A stretch of DNA of 64,000 nucleotides, taken from NCBI RefSeq assembly GCF_021134715.1, contig NC_060026.1:372001-436000 (forward strand), written 5' to 3'. Positions within the stretch are counted from its first letter, which is position 1. Every line of letters begins with the position of its first letter. The position numbers and the translations under genes are program-made. Source of the stretch: Daphnia pulex (lineage: Eukaryota; Arthropoda; Branchiopoda; Diplostraca; Daphniidae). Below are positions 23,274 through 34,882 of the stretch, in pieces. The notes under the pieces were generated by a model. That model saw only the letters and a list, made by a program, of their open reading frames with translations. It was not told the DNA's origin and did no database searches.

Positions 23274-24797
23274 ATAGGGCCTCATTAAACGAGATGCATA
23301 TCTTGTTTACTGAGAAGATGCAAATGGAATAATCTTTTGTTTTCTGTCTTTTCTGGAAAACTGAACGTGACCCAGTGAACAACTAATTTGAAATTAACAT
23401 TACATAGAGGGTCTTAGTGCCATTCGGTTTGTGCAATGAGAGAAGGTAAATAATAATTAGCCGATCAGAGTGGACAATAAGCTATTTGGACACGATGAGT
23501 ATAGAAGAAGAACTTGACAAGATGAGACCTATACTGAATGACATCTTCGAAAAATTTCAAGGAATTAATCTTTGACATGCGATTCGATGGTTTCGTCAGG
23601 TTTTCTTTTTGTATCTGTTTTTGTTTGGTTATTTTTAGTTATTATAATTTTTAAAGCATCATATGAAAACTCGATGGGAGAATAGGTGAAGACAAAACCC
23701 GCTCTTCCAACCTTTTTTTTCACGCAAGGGATTGCCGCGTCATACATAAACGGGAAAGTTGAACGTAGGCGTTGACAGCGTTCACCTTACATGTCCGGGT
23801 TAGATATTTTTCAAGTCCATCTTCTGATATCAATAACTTTGCGTTCCCTCAGTATTCACCGATATAATCGTACGAAATTTAAATAGCCGTAAATAATAGT
23901 TAATATCCGTTGAATTTCTCAAGAGGATTGCAAAACACACTAAATCAAATCCCTCCCGAAAATCGTAATCAAGTTAAGCTGTTTTGTTTTTTTGTTTTTT
24001 TATCCACACAATTTACTTTGTGTATTTTTTTAAATTTATTTTTTTATTATTTTTCCGATTTTTCCCAAATTCTTGTCTTCGTTTTGTTTGCTCATATTTT
24101 TTGATCCGCATCAGTCAATCCACAATTAGTGTTTCTTTCGGAGGTCTCTTTCAAGTTTCGACTTGAATTATTCATGCAAGTCAGTAGATATAGTCGGGAC
24201 AAGTTATTTTACGGTCAGTTATTGTTAACGTGAATATTACGTGACATTTAAATATTGGAAAAACGTCAATCAAAGACGGTGTATCGCCAGTAGAAGAGAG
24301 TGGACCGCGTGTCGTGTTCGAAATGTGTGATCTGAATATGTTTAGTCATTTCGAAAAACTAAAAATAACAAAATGAAAAGAAATGAGCGACATCAGCATA
24401 ATAATAATAAGAGCTGGCGTCTAGCCTGAAAAGCTCAACATTGTTCCTGGTGAACTCGTCTCTTTGTTATGTATAGTTTGTTGGGGCTGTTGACTGGACG
24501 CATGCAATGGACGGGTTTTTTTTTTTTTCTCGGAAGTTGAAACAAATAATAAGGAGTTGTTTTCTTCTAAAAAAAATTTTGAACGTGTCCAGCGTTCACA
24601 ACAAAACGAACCGCCATCACGCATGACCCACGGCCATGGGTCATCAAAATAACCCAGGTTGGGTTGTGTCCCGGTTGGACGGAGCGAACATTAAAAAAAA
24701 AAAAATATTTTGATAAAATCTGTTGGAATTAAAAGATGCATAATGCTGTGTTTCTCCTTCTGGGAATTTAATTTAATTTTCATTTATTTATTTATTT
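23274..24797. other. Spacer, no gene recognised
   Basis: AT-rich. A tiny frame at 23494-23574 encodes MSIEEELDKMRPILNDIFEK before a stop and looks protein-like but has no partner exons. The remaining short frames are T-rich and unsupported. Confidence 0.35.
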
Positions 24798-25452
24798 TAG
24801 TTTGAGGCTATCAGTTTATCACTCAAGGCAGCAGTGTATAACTCTTCGCAATTTTCCATGAAATTGAGACGCGCGGTAGCCAAAGAGCTAACTGCTGTCG
24901 ATCAAGTGGCCAGCTGAACTCGTTTCGGAATCCCAGAAATTTTGATATCGTAATCTGACATTATAAACAAAATTAGTAGCCTGGTTTTACCAAAATCATG
25001 TTGGGCAAGGCGCCCAAAAAGTCTCAAGGGGGGGGAATAGTAGAGAAAGGGCGTTTATTACCTATATAAGGACGAGGTTATATTATTTTTTGTTCAATTT
25101 TGTATGGTTTCTACTGTGAAGGGCTGGACCCAATGAGGTCTCCATCACACAGTATAGGAAGACCGAGTCCATTGAATCGGATGGTCAATTAATAGTCTTC
25201 ATCGGCTCTTCATCGGAAAACAGTTACCCATTTATTGCGCTCCATCACTAATGGACCAACTTGGATTTTAAAAGCATCGTTGTTTGGAAGTGTTGTGCCT
25301 GAAGGATTACCAGCAGTATATAGCTTACGTGTTAGACCTCATCATGGAAAAAAGTAACACCCCAAAATTGTCATTTGCCCCACGTCGGACTTGTACAAAT
25401 TCAATTTGAAGCTCTAAAAAATGTGTTTGAAATTGTGTTGTTTGTATAGTTA

Positions 25453-26013
25453 ATTCATCGAAAGCCTCGAAACGGAAGTTGATGAGCCTATCCGGCGGAT
25501 GCCTTCTGGATCCGCACGTCGAATGCGGATTCAAGTCCAAATATTTCCCGATTGACAGCGTCTTGAGGTTTATCCTGGTGGAGGATCTCATTCTCTGGAG
25601 ACGAGGATACACTTCACACTTGGTAAAAGATTGTACATAAGAAGCTGCACTAATCATTTGAATAATAAGACTCTCGATAATCTCTTATTGACAGGAAGAA
25701 AACTTGACGAAAATTTTGCAACCGGAAGACATGATTCATATCGACACGATGATCACCAGCATTTTGCTTTGTTTGTTTTCCAAGAGTTTCGTCATTCTGG
25801 AACACTTTGGCAATTTCGAAGAAACGTTTGAAAAATCCGCCATCATTTCGACGATTTTAAGTATGATGGCATTGCCTAATAAACTGTGTTTTTCCCATTT
25901 CATTGCTTAAAATTATGTGATTTGACAATTGACAGGAACTGTAGCGAGAAAGCACGGACCCTATTTAGACGTCATTTCGTGTACATCGATCATGAAAAAC
26001 TGGTTTTATCCCA
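25453..26013 (+). CDS. Possible three-exon coding fragment, unrecognised
   Basis: Three plus-strand segments have acceptor and donor sites and compatible phases: about 25453-25621 (GGCLLDPHVECGFKSKYFPI), 25696-25859 (LEENLTKILQPED onward, helical) and 25935-26013 (NCSEKARTLFRRHF, ending in a stop). An earlier open segment at 24801-24918 (FEAISLSLKAAVYNSSQ) may or may not belong. The product is helical with Cys and hydrophobic patches. No family is recognised and no start codon was found, so this may be a remnant. Confidence 0.35.
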
Positions 26014-28504
26014 ATAAAAGTTAGTTGTAAAACTGTTATCAATTGATTATTTTTTTTTTTTTAAAAGGACTTTTCTACCTGATCATTTCAACAGAAATGT
26101 AAAAAAAAAAACTGAGAGATTATAGAAAAAGTTATGGAGGATGACTTGGTGCATGGTTTGAACTATAGTCGAGCGCCGCTCATCTTGCGTGACAACCGGT
26201 GACAACGAACTTAGGCTATCAATAGGCTACCGAAATGTGGCCGACCTGATTTCGTTCGTTGAGGGCAAGGGGTTCACAAAAATTTTTTTACTAGTATTTA
26301 AATATTATGGCCTATAGTCTAGATGCACGTGATTTAAGCAGTTTACGCAAAAAAATACGCAAATTATGCCAAATTTTCGTGCAACCAATGAGTGGTGAAC
26401 CCTTCGGTTGAGAGAAATGAACAGCAACACTGGGACGACTTGAACTTTGTGATATTAAAAGGTGATCAGATAAAGCGATAAGATTCTAGTGTGATGAAGA
26501 TTCGATAACTTCAATGGAACAAAAAGATGAGAATCATCGTCACGTTGGACGGATTCGACGTTGCAGTATATAGTTGATTAGGTTGGAGAAACGACTACAT
26601 TAATATACTCGGTCGTATGTAAAACACAAAGTAATAAACAAAAGACAAGTTGTTCTAGTTTTATTCATGCCTTTCATTTGCTCTATTTTATTATAGGTAT
26701 TCTCTCTAAATAGCTGCAGGAATAAAGGTTAATAGAAAAAATATATAGGGGCGGTCGTGTAATTAGTATTCTACCACAGAGTTCGGCATCCCACGGAACC
26801 CACACGCGCGCCACAGTACGCATTTCCAGGAATCTAGCTCCAATTAGGTTAGGTTCTTGTTTGTTTCCCCCCCCCCCTGCTATTAAAAGGAGTGGTGACC
26901 AAAACTATATTTTTTTTTCCCAACTTGTCAGTGCTGTTTCAAAGTGTATTTGGACACGTCTTAGTTAGCCTATTTAGTATATATTCGATGACTTGTTTCC
27001 AAATTACTATTCAAATCACATATACGTTAAACGTGGCGCCGGCGTCACGCGCGGTTCCCTCTCTTCTACACTGATTATACCGTTAACGAAACATCACCGT
27101 CTCTGACTGATTGACTTTTCCCAAAAAAAATTTACGTCCAGCGTTTCAGAGAAAAACCACGTTAATCGGGAAACTACGGACCGGAGAGAAGATTATAACA
27201 TGTCCCGACTCCCTTCTGTCTAAGCATGAATAAATCAAGTCGAATAAAACTATGTGGATGAGCTGAGGCGGAATGAAAATACGACAAACAAATCGAGACA
27301 AGACATTCAAAGAAAACGAATAAATAGTGTTCTCTTTTCATCCCCGAGGGTTTTGAGTTTTGAGTTATTAACCAGACTGAATCACCTGAATCAGGCAGAA
27401 TTGGCTCCTTCTTCTTGGCAAGGTACCTGAACTGAAAGCAAAACAAAACAAACAAACAGACATCTGGTGTGTCGAATATTCCGTTTCCCGCTGTACTGAA
27501 AAGTGAACGCTATGGCGGCGCGTTACACGTTGAGGGAAATGCACATTTTCAGTTGATAAACAGTAGAATAGAATTTCGAATTTGAAATAGAATTTCGAGT
27601 AGAATAGAATGTATAGGGGAAAATCCGCGATGGGCGATCGACTTTTCCGAATCGTTTCATCGTTTGTTTCTTTTAAAATTGAGTTTCACGTGATCTAGTT
27701 TGGTTTTCTATTTTGTTGTTGTCTTATTCCGTTGCAGTTTTTAAACTTGGCGGGGAGAATGGGAGAGGAAAACAAGATTACAAGAATCATAAATTTTTTA
27801 TCTGGCAGCGGTGTCAATGGCTGCACGAAAAAACCGGCAAAATCACAACAAAAAATGTGGAAAACAAGAATGTCTAATCGTGTCTCGTGTCTCGCCGTAC
27901 AAGTCGTCTGTGATAAAAATTGTTTATGAAACATGATGCTTTTATACAAGGTAAATTTGTCAAAGTTTAAAAGGTGTAATGAATAAAGTTTTGCCAATGT
28001 GAATAAGATTGATTATTGCCTTATTGGTTTGACCTTGGGTTATGCTTGAAAGCAAGTACCTAAAGTACACCTCTAGTCTAGATGCATGTTCAGTTAATCT
28101 CATTTTATGATTGCCTTTAATTTGCTTACAATCTACAATTTCTTTTTCTTTTCTGTGCAGATTTGATATTGAGCTAATACAAACACCATCTACGTTAGCA
28201 ACTAAGGCCAGGTTTGCTTGTGTCTGTATCAGCCTATCAGCAGCTGCCTCAGAACCCTCAGTCGGGTATTTATTCATTTTTATTTTCACTGTCAGGCATG
28301 TTAAGGTATGATTTGGTTACACAGCTGCAGTAGCTTAACTAAAAATTCCACATGTTTGTTCCTGACGTTTTGAGCTGTTACATCTTACTTTTCCCACTTT
28401 TTGTAGTTGCCAGTCAAATATGCAGTTGTATGTACCACCCTTAAAATTTGTTAAAACTAAATTTTTATTTTTGTTTTTGTTATGTAGGTGAACCCCATTA
28501 TTTG
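26014..28504. other. Spacer, no gene recognised
   Basis: AT-rich, with a C run near 26870. The reverse-strand frame at 27960-28289 has a protein-like opening (YPTEGSEAAADRLIQTQ) but no splice or family support. Nothing else stands out. Confidence 0.35.
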
Positions 28505-28615
28505 ATGTTGTGTCCACCGGTGTCGGCCATTTCTTCCTCACCTTTCTTTACATTCTCGTGTACGTTCATGTGAGTGTGAACGTATTCACGAGGATGACCT
28601 TCCTCCAGTTGCCAC
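28505..28615 (-). repeat. Exon-like dispersed element, copy C
   Basis: The third copy. The reverse strand reads WQLEEGHPREYVHTHMNVHE after an acceptor-like TCAG, and ends in a stop near 28500. The CTCGTGTACGTTCATGTGAG core and the inverted CACGAGGAT partner are preserved. Confidence 0.45.
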
Positions 28616-28965
28616 CTGACAGCTCTAACTGGACCTATTTCATTTCATTCTTTGCAAATGAAATGTGGAAATGCTCAGCGACATTAACCTGCCTGAAAGG
28701 TAAGGCACGATCAAAACCAATTTTTCACTATGTATATTGGTGGTCGAAAACAGTTAATTACGAGGAGATTTTAATTGCCTTTTTTGTCATTGACATTGAT
28801 TGACCATTTTCTGTTTACAAGTTCCTTCGCTGGTAAAAAGTCATTTTTCTTTACAGCAGTTTTTATTTGAAATGCGAGCAAATTTTTAACTTCCAGCAGT
28901 TGTATTCACCATAATTGCAAAAAGGGAAGTTAAAAGGAAAAATGTTTTCATAAGGTGCGTTGTTT

Positions 28966-29190
28966 TTCCACTTTTGTTTTACCTCCTCTCGGCTTATTTC
29001 TTGTGTCAAACAATTCAACACGAGTTTGAGCACATTTGGCGGGTAGCCAATCATGATGAAGCTTTAGGCGTCTTCATGGAGCAAAAGCTCTTTTGCAGAG
29101 TTATCGCCGACATATTTAAAACACTCGCATATACTATCGACAGCACATCCAAAAAATTGAAAGCCATCGCTAGCGCTTTTTATTTTCATG
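28966..29190 (+). CDS. Possible coding exon, unrecognised
   Basis: An open plus-strand segment ends in a good donor (CAT then GTAAGT at 29191). It reads HEFEHIWRVANHDEALGVF, then FCRVIADIFKTLAYTID, and is helical and partly hydrophobic. A further open stretch at 29358-29510 (MKEYLVFCLFVIYMCGIDEK) could be a membrane segment of the same gene, but the junction is not clear. A chemoreceptor-like or other membrane protein is possible; this is a guess. Confidence 0.3.
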
Positions 29191-29522
29191 TAAGTTGAAT
29201 CAGGATACGTAAAAAGTTCATCTAAAAATTCTTTGATATGTAATCACTCCAATAGCTGGATCTCGGTACTAATCGTTTAGCGTGAATGAATGTGGCTCCG
29301 TTACCTTCGTCTTCAAACACTAGGTCGTCTTTTGTCCACAGGATCCACCCCAATTAGAATGAAGGAGTATCTTGTCTTTTGTCTCTTTGTCATCTACATG
29401 TGCGGAATCGACGAGAAATATTCCCAGTCCCTCGTCACGACAATCTTTACCATTGCGCTGAATAATTCTTTTGTTTTGCATCTGGCAAAAAAAGGAAAAA
29501 ATTTGGCGTAAATGAATTTCGC

Positions 29523-29891
29523 TCTTTGGAATGAAAATGGAGTTCTGGATTCAACACTTGGAGGAGTTCTTTTTTTCCCAGTTCTTTCTTGACAGCTTTC
29601 AGAATCAATTGAAACATTTGAATATTTTCAGAAGCAATTGCCTCTGAAAGCGAACAATGCACGAATCCCTTTTCGTCTATCAAATGTTCTTCTAGTGTGT
29701 CGTCGGGGAGAACTTGTTTCAAGAAGGCCAGACATTTTGTGAAAGATTTCCTTGTGGCCACTGGCGGCAGCCACATAAAACGGCGTGAAACCTTTTTCAT
29801 CCCGAGCCATGATTTCATTTATTACTTGATTGGCAACTTCTTCTTGCTCCGGATCATTCAAATTTTGGCGAACATTTTCTCTTCTCCGCAA
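29523..29891 (-). pseudogene. Ankyrin-repeat gene fragment with one frameshift
   Basis: The reverse strand reads EEVANQVINEIMARDEKGFTPFYVAAASGHKEIFHKM, a typical ankyrin helix pair, then a one-base indel, then continues in the next frame with FLKQVLPDDTLEEHLIDEKG and LILKAVKKELGKKELLQVL. The repeats match in style the large ankyrin proteins common in Daphnia. The frame break and lack of further exons on either side suggest a relic. Confidence 0.6.
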
Positions 29892-30340
29892 ATATTAATA
29901 GCTATTTGTTCGAGTAGAATCTTGACTAAAATCAAACAAAAATCTACAGCTTCAACAGTTGAGCAGTTTTGTGTCGCTTCATTCAGATTTACAGGGTTAG
30001 GTTAGGTTACTAGTGACTCATTGAATTGAACACCCACCGTCTCATTTCCGATAAACTGACATCCTCGAAATCCTCGAAACTGACAGCCCACAGTTCGTGG
30101 GTTTATTTTCGGAAGTTCATCCAGATATCGTTGTAAACAGGTAAATTCCAGTGAAATTCCTCGACAGAAAAATACGTAGAGCAAGCACATATTATGAAAT
30201 GGTCATGAAACTTGAGTCGACTGCTCACAGTGCGATTATGTCTTACCTTTTTCGTTTACTTCAAAGGGCGTTGCCTCAATTCATCTCAGCTTATGGATAT
30301 TTGAATAGTAAAGTTGCGGTTCCGCAGAGCATCTTGAGCG
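29892..30340. other. Spacer leading into SPH copy 2
   Basis: From about 30236 the sequence matches the region upstream of SPH copy 1 (reverse of about 11380-11450), so the duplicated SPH block begins before its promoter. Two and a half TTAGG units at 29994-30010 are too few to call a telomeric relic. Confidence 0.45.
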
Positions 30341-30440
30341 TCCTCAATCCCGCAATAAAAAGGAAGCCCAGCTCTTAAGTGAATCACAAGTGTCGTCCAA
30401 GTTGAAACAACACCACCTATGCAAAAATCAAGGTAATTAA
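30341..30440 (+). promoter_or_regulatory. SPH copy 2 promoter block
   Basis: CCCGCAATAAAAAGGAAGCCC at about 30349-30369, then GTGAATCACAAGTGTCGTCC and, near 30430, the donor-like AAGGTAATTAAAAG. It is nearly identical to the blocks in front of SPH copies 1 and 4, although this gene body is broken. Confidence 0.6.
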
Positions 30441-30636
30441 AAGAATTAATATAATTTTTTTTTTAATTGAATAAGTTGAAATTTGAAGAATAATCTATCA
30501 GCAGCTAACTTTCAATTACTGCCGTTTCATATTCCATTTAAAATGTTATTGTTAAACACACTAGTTTTTAGAGAATTATTTCTCTAATTTACTTGGCCAA
30601 AACTGAATCTTTCTCTCCGTAAATTAAGGACAAGGA

Positions 30637-32005
30637 TGGACGATCAAAAGGGTTTTTCCATGGTCTTCTTATTTGCGGTCTCTGCTGAGCTGCTGCCAGA
30701 CCTCTAATTTCATCCTTCCGCGCGTCTCCCGTACTGACGATGCCATCATCATCGATCGTATTGAAAATAATTTCCTTTCATTTCTAAAATTGGCTGAATC
30801 TGATGCATTTTACATTTGAATTCAGTTGATGGCTCGGGATATGATGTCCCATTTCAAAGCAAAAATTGGCACGGCCAAATTGCCAATCCTGGATTCATTC
30901 CGGTGCCATCGTTCAATCCTTACCCAATGATGTTTCGCCAGCAGCAACTGCCTAGTGGATGGTCGTATCCGTTCGCCTATCCTAGTTCCCTTAATCCTGC
31001 AGGTGTCCCATCCAATAAGCAGTTTGATGGCGAATATGAAGAAGAAGAGGCGATCGACGTTAAACAAGCGATAGCGACGTGCAGCACCGGACTGACTGTC
31101 ATGCCCACCGCAAGGGGATTGATAAGCGAAAGGCTCGTTGGCGCAGCCAATGCCAAAAATGGTAGTTGGTCTTTCATGGTGAGTTTATTTGAATTTGCAA
31201 CTTGAATGGTTTTTTGTGGGTTACTGATTATCGTCACTAGAACTAATCGGACCATTTGAACATTTAGGTAGCCCTGAAAAAAGCTGATGGTTCCATATTT
31301 TGCAGCTTTTATTGATTAGTGACACTAAAGTCCTTATAGCGGCCCAGTGGAAAAGTATAAGGATTGTTCTACATTTATTCAAAGTTCCTTGTAGTAAATT
31401 ATTTGTCTTACTTTTTCTCGTGTACGTCAAGGATGTCTTTGATCGAGATCAATGGTGTGACCGCATTGAATGGAGTGTAATCAACGGACCAGTCAGACGT
31501 CCAGATGTCAAGGAGGATTAGCAAATTTGTCCTTCACGAGAAATACAACGCCTTCAACTACGTAAGTCGCTGAATAAGAATCAAAAGGATGCATGCATTT
31601 GATTGACTCTATTTTGATTGCCATTAGGCCAATGATATCGCCATCCTCACACCTACATATCCCGTAGTTCTTTCTAAAACTGTCTTCCCCGCTTGTTTGC
31701 CGCTGCTCAATAATGACCCCGACTAATACGTCGACACGACTGCCGTGATTTTTGGGATGGGGAGCAGGTGGTTACAAGAGAACTTGAACTGAATTATTGT
31801 TTATAAAAGAAATGGTTTTTTCAATGTTCAGCTCCAGGCGCAACCGCACTCGCTAAACTGCAACAAGCCTTAGTTGGGTTAAAATTCGGTTTAGCTGACT
31901 GATATTAAATTATACAAGCCATGCTATTTAATGTATGAGCATAGTATGAGCATGTATGTATGTATAGATAGACATGAGCATAGACATTAAAAAGTTCTGA
32001 ATAAA
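30637..32005 (+). pseudogene. SPH pseudogene (copy 2), nearly full gene with breaks
   Basis: It is collinear with SPH copy 1. Exon 1 (ATG at 30637) loses about 5 bp and runs into a stop after MDDQKGFSMVFLFAV. Exon 2 (about 30825-31178) is still open, reads like copy 1 through FNPYPMMFRQQQ and ends in a GTGAGT donor. Exon 3 (31268 on) has a one-base deletion after TTTTGCAG. Exon 4 ends in the conserved AACTAC-GTAAGT donor at about 31560. Exon 5 (from about 31629) has a CAA to TAA stop in the DPDQY segment. Only the beginning of exon 6 remains, and exons 7-8 are deleted. The 3' end and AATAAA at 32000 match copy 4. The position equivalent to the catalytic His reads AAQW. Confidence 0.85.
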
Positions 32006-32944
32006 CATTAACCCAAGCAAGTAAATCCCATTGACTGTTTTATTTCACTTTATCTTCTTAGATTGTTTGGGGTCAAGAATCAATTTGTACCAACAATTTC
32101 AAGAAAAAGTGAACAACCAACAATCTGACCAACAACAATTTTCCATTTCCACTTTAGTTTTCCTTGCATTTAAATGGCAATGTTCGATTACTCTCTCTTT
32201 AGCTTGACAGTTGACAGCTGTTTTGAATCTGACTAGGAGGCGAGTGCTTAACTTCTCAACAATACAATTATAGGCCTACATTGCTGGTATTTATTATTTG
32301 GTGTCAGAATTGTGACACCGAGGACAGCAACTGCTTTAAGCACACCTTTCACCATCTCATTTGGCAGCATCTTCATTAGCAGTCTGAACATCAATGGCCA
32401 TCGAAACCTACAAAAAAAAAAGATTTATCACAAGTAAGGCAAAGTGCAGAATGACAGAAATAATTATAAAAGTTACAAAGGTGATAGGTAAAGGTAGCAG
32501 TATACAATATTTCATCAACAATCTGGGATTACTTACAAATGCCATAGACAAGGCACATAAACGAATAACAAGCTGCACTTCTCATTGTAGTTAAGCAACC
32601 TTGGGGATTTCGTCCGTTGTGATGTGTGATGCTGCGGTGTTGGCGTGGGTGAAGACGTGATATAAATTTGGAGTGGAGAATATTACGTGAGTATCAAGTT
32701 TTTTGCCTTTGTTTGTTAGTTAGTGCTTTCAATTGAGTGTATGGCTAGAGGCCCTAGAGCGAACATTGTTATTCATGTTACTGTTGAACGTCTCTTTTTT
32801 CTGACGCTAGATTGCTAGTTTAAGGCATAGCCTTTGATCATTTTCCGCTCAGTTTATTTACATTTACTTTGCACATCTGTAGAGAAATTTCTGGCTGCTA
32901 CACAAAGAAACTTTTGGGTAATAGCTGTCAGTTTCGGTTACATC
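32006..32944. other. Spacer, no gene recognised
   Basis: AT-rich. A reverse-strand pair of segments near 32300-32590 has splice-like borders (acceptor after a T run at about 32410, donor GTAAGT at about 32540) but gives no convincing joined frame. Confidence 0.35.
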
Positions 32945-33333
32945 AACAAAGCTCACTTGTTAGATTTTCAATAATGTGTTTTTTTTTCTACTTCCGGTTT
33001 TCTCATTTCTGTCAGTAGTTCAGTAAATAATCATTCGACGCACAAAATAACCACATATTCGTGATCCTCGTCGAATTTGTGGTAAAGTTCATGTTTTGTT
33101 TTGTACGTTTTCGTACTTCCGGTTTTGAGAATTATCCTGAACTATAGTTCAGGAAAATTCTCGATTTTGGCCAAAAATTGGATTTCGTTTAAATTACACT
33201 TATTCGACCCCAAATTTCATGGAGATCACGAATCTTTGGTTTATTTTTACAGCAGCTCAATGGTTAAGGCGCTATCGCTTACTTCCGGTACATTTCCGGA
33301 AAATTTGCATAAAACTAGCAAGTGAGCTTTGTT
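32945..33333. mobile_element. MITE-like element with 19-bp terminal inverted repeats
   Basis: The left end reads AACAAAGCTCACTTGTTAG (32945-32963). The right end reads CTAGCAAGTGAGCTTTGTT (33315-33333), its reverse complement with a single mismatch. The interior is AT-rich, has no transposase, and holds a palindrome (TGAACTATAGTTCA) and repeated ACTTCCGG motifs. A clear target-site duplication was not found. A non-autonomous DNA transposon is the simplest reading. Confidence 0.65.
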
Positions 33334-34542
33334 CCCTGTAATGCTCTCATGATTTCAAGCTAGATTTAATCAAATGAAAGTGCGCTGTTCTAGCTCAAGT
33401 TGTGTCACAAAATTAATTACGTTCTTGGGACTTTTCCGAGTTTCAGAGGTGCTCAATAGATGGCGAGTGTCCTTGTTTTTCATGTAATGGCGTATTGTTG
33501 TGTTGTTGTCAAAAGTTCCTATTTTTCCACGAAATTACCGATTAATTCATAAGTAAATTCAAGTTTATTTCTGTACAACTTGTTTGATTCATTTTTCTGT
33601 GTGTGTATTGGATCACATTTGGAATGAAACAGGAGGAAGGAACGCGAAAGGAAGCATCAGCCTTCAAGTAGCTATCAACAACCCTTTCATAATCGACTTT
33701 CTGCTGAATGCATCATCCAGTTAATACAGGTAAAAACCAATGATAGCATTTTTTAATACCTCTTCTCATATTTAGTTAATATTCATCATAATTATCTGGT
33801 TTCTATTGATCTTGGTAGGTCACTAATCCCAGCGTGGACATGTATTGTTTTTTTCCGAACTTGTTTTACTACAAATGTTGCATTGACAGACAAGTATTGT
33901 ACATCTTTCAGAAATTTTAAACTTTTATTTGATGTCATAAATTGTATTTTCTGTCACAGGGAAAGCTATGGAAACATTATGTAGGACATGAGTAATCTTA
34001 GAAGTCACGTGAAAAGATGCAGGGCAGGGCACTTACCAACATATGTTCAACACTGCTGCGGCTGCCTACAGTCACAGGCAGGAATATTGCTGTCTTTCTT
34101 CAGACAATTGTAAGTTATATTTTTTTGTCATAACCCCTGTAGTTTCTTTCAATATTTTAGATTTTATGTTGTAAAGTTGACAAAATTCTAAAATAACTAA
34201 CTAAATAATTTGAATGTTCTCTCATAGGCAAAGCTATTGGAGTAATTTAGTCTTCATCCCCACTTGACTCATTTTGTCTTCTGGGTAGCTTAGGAAACCT
34301 GATTGGTGTTATCAAGGTAACTTCATTTGTCATGTCAGTGAATGTAAATGTTTTTATTCATTTTGTTTTCTCCTTGATTTAGCCATTCTGATAATGACCG
34401 AAAGGATGCGGCCCATAGACTGTGAACATCAGACGGGATCAGACTTCAGCATCTCTACGAGCCACGACATAAACGTGCAGTGACATCCTACAAGTTCAAC
34501 GCGGATCATCTTTTGTTATTGTTGGTATGAGTGTTTTGTTAG
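33334..34542. other. Spacer, no gene recognised
   Basis: AT-rich with several acceptor- and donor-like sites but no convincing frame. A short run near 33985-34100 reads NLRSHVKRC, slightly like half a zinc finger; unsupported. Confidence 0.35.
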
Positions 34543-34882
34543 TTAACCCGTTGGCTGCCACGCCTTTGTTCTCCCCCATGTTAGCTCCTTAGCACGGGCC
34601 GCACTGTTTGGTCTCTTGGTCTTATGTGCCTTGGGATCGAACAGCTGCACCTGCCCAAGATTCGCCGAAAGGCCCTGTTAGGCAATGCACCATAGGGACT
34701 TCCCCCCTTGTCGATACGGTGATGGATTCTAGAGGTTGTGCATTCCATCTTCTCCTGTCACCGTGTCAGCCCGGACTTGTCAGCAATGGCAAGTCCCACC
34801 TTGGTCATGGATCCTTCAGACGTGGCACGTAGAAAGTAGAAAACAACCTACGGGTTGTATGGCGTGGCAGCCAACGGGTTAA
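34543..34882. mobile_element. piggyBac-type MITE with perfect 18-bp inverted ends and TTAA target site
   Basis: The element begins TTAA-CCCGTTGGCTGCCACGCC (34543-34564) and ends with the exact reverse complement GGCGTGGCAGCCAACGGG-TTAA (34861-34882). TTAA duplication and ends starting CCC are the hallmark of piggyBac-superfamily insertions. The 332-bp interior is more GC-rich than its surroundings and has no transposase; the frame at 34608-34832 is chance. It would need a transposase supplied from elsewhere. The perfect ends suggest a fairly recent insertion. Confidence 0.85.

Noticed and set aside
29994-30010. TTAGG repeats resembling the arthropod telomere unit
   Set aside because: Only about two and a half units, expected by chance in this composition.
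34608-34832. 74-codon frame inside the TTAA-flanked element
   Set aside because: No transposase motif, and the element is far too short to encode one.
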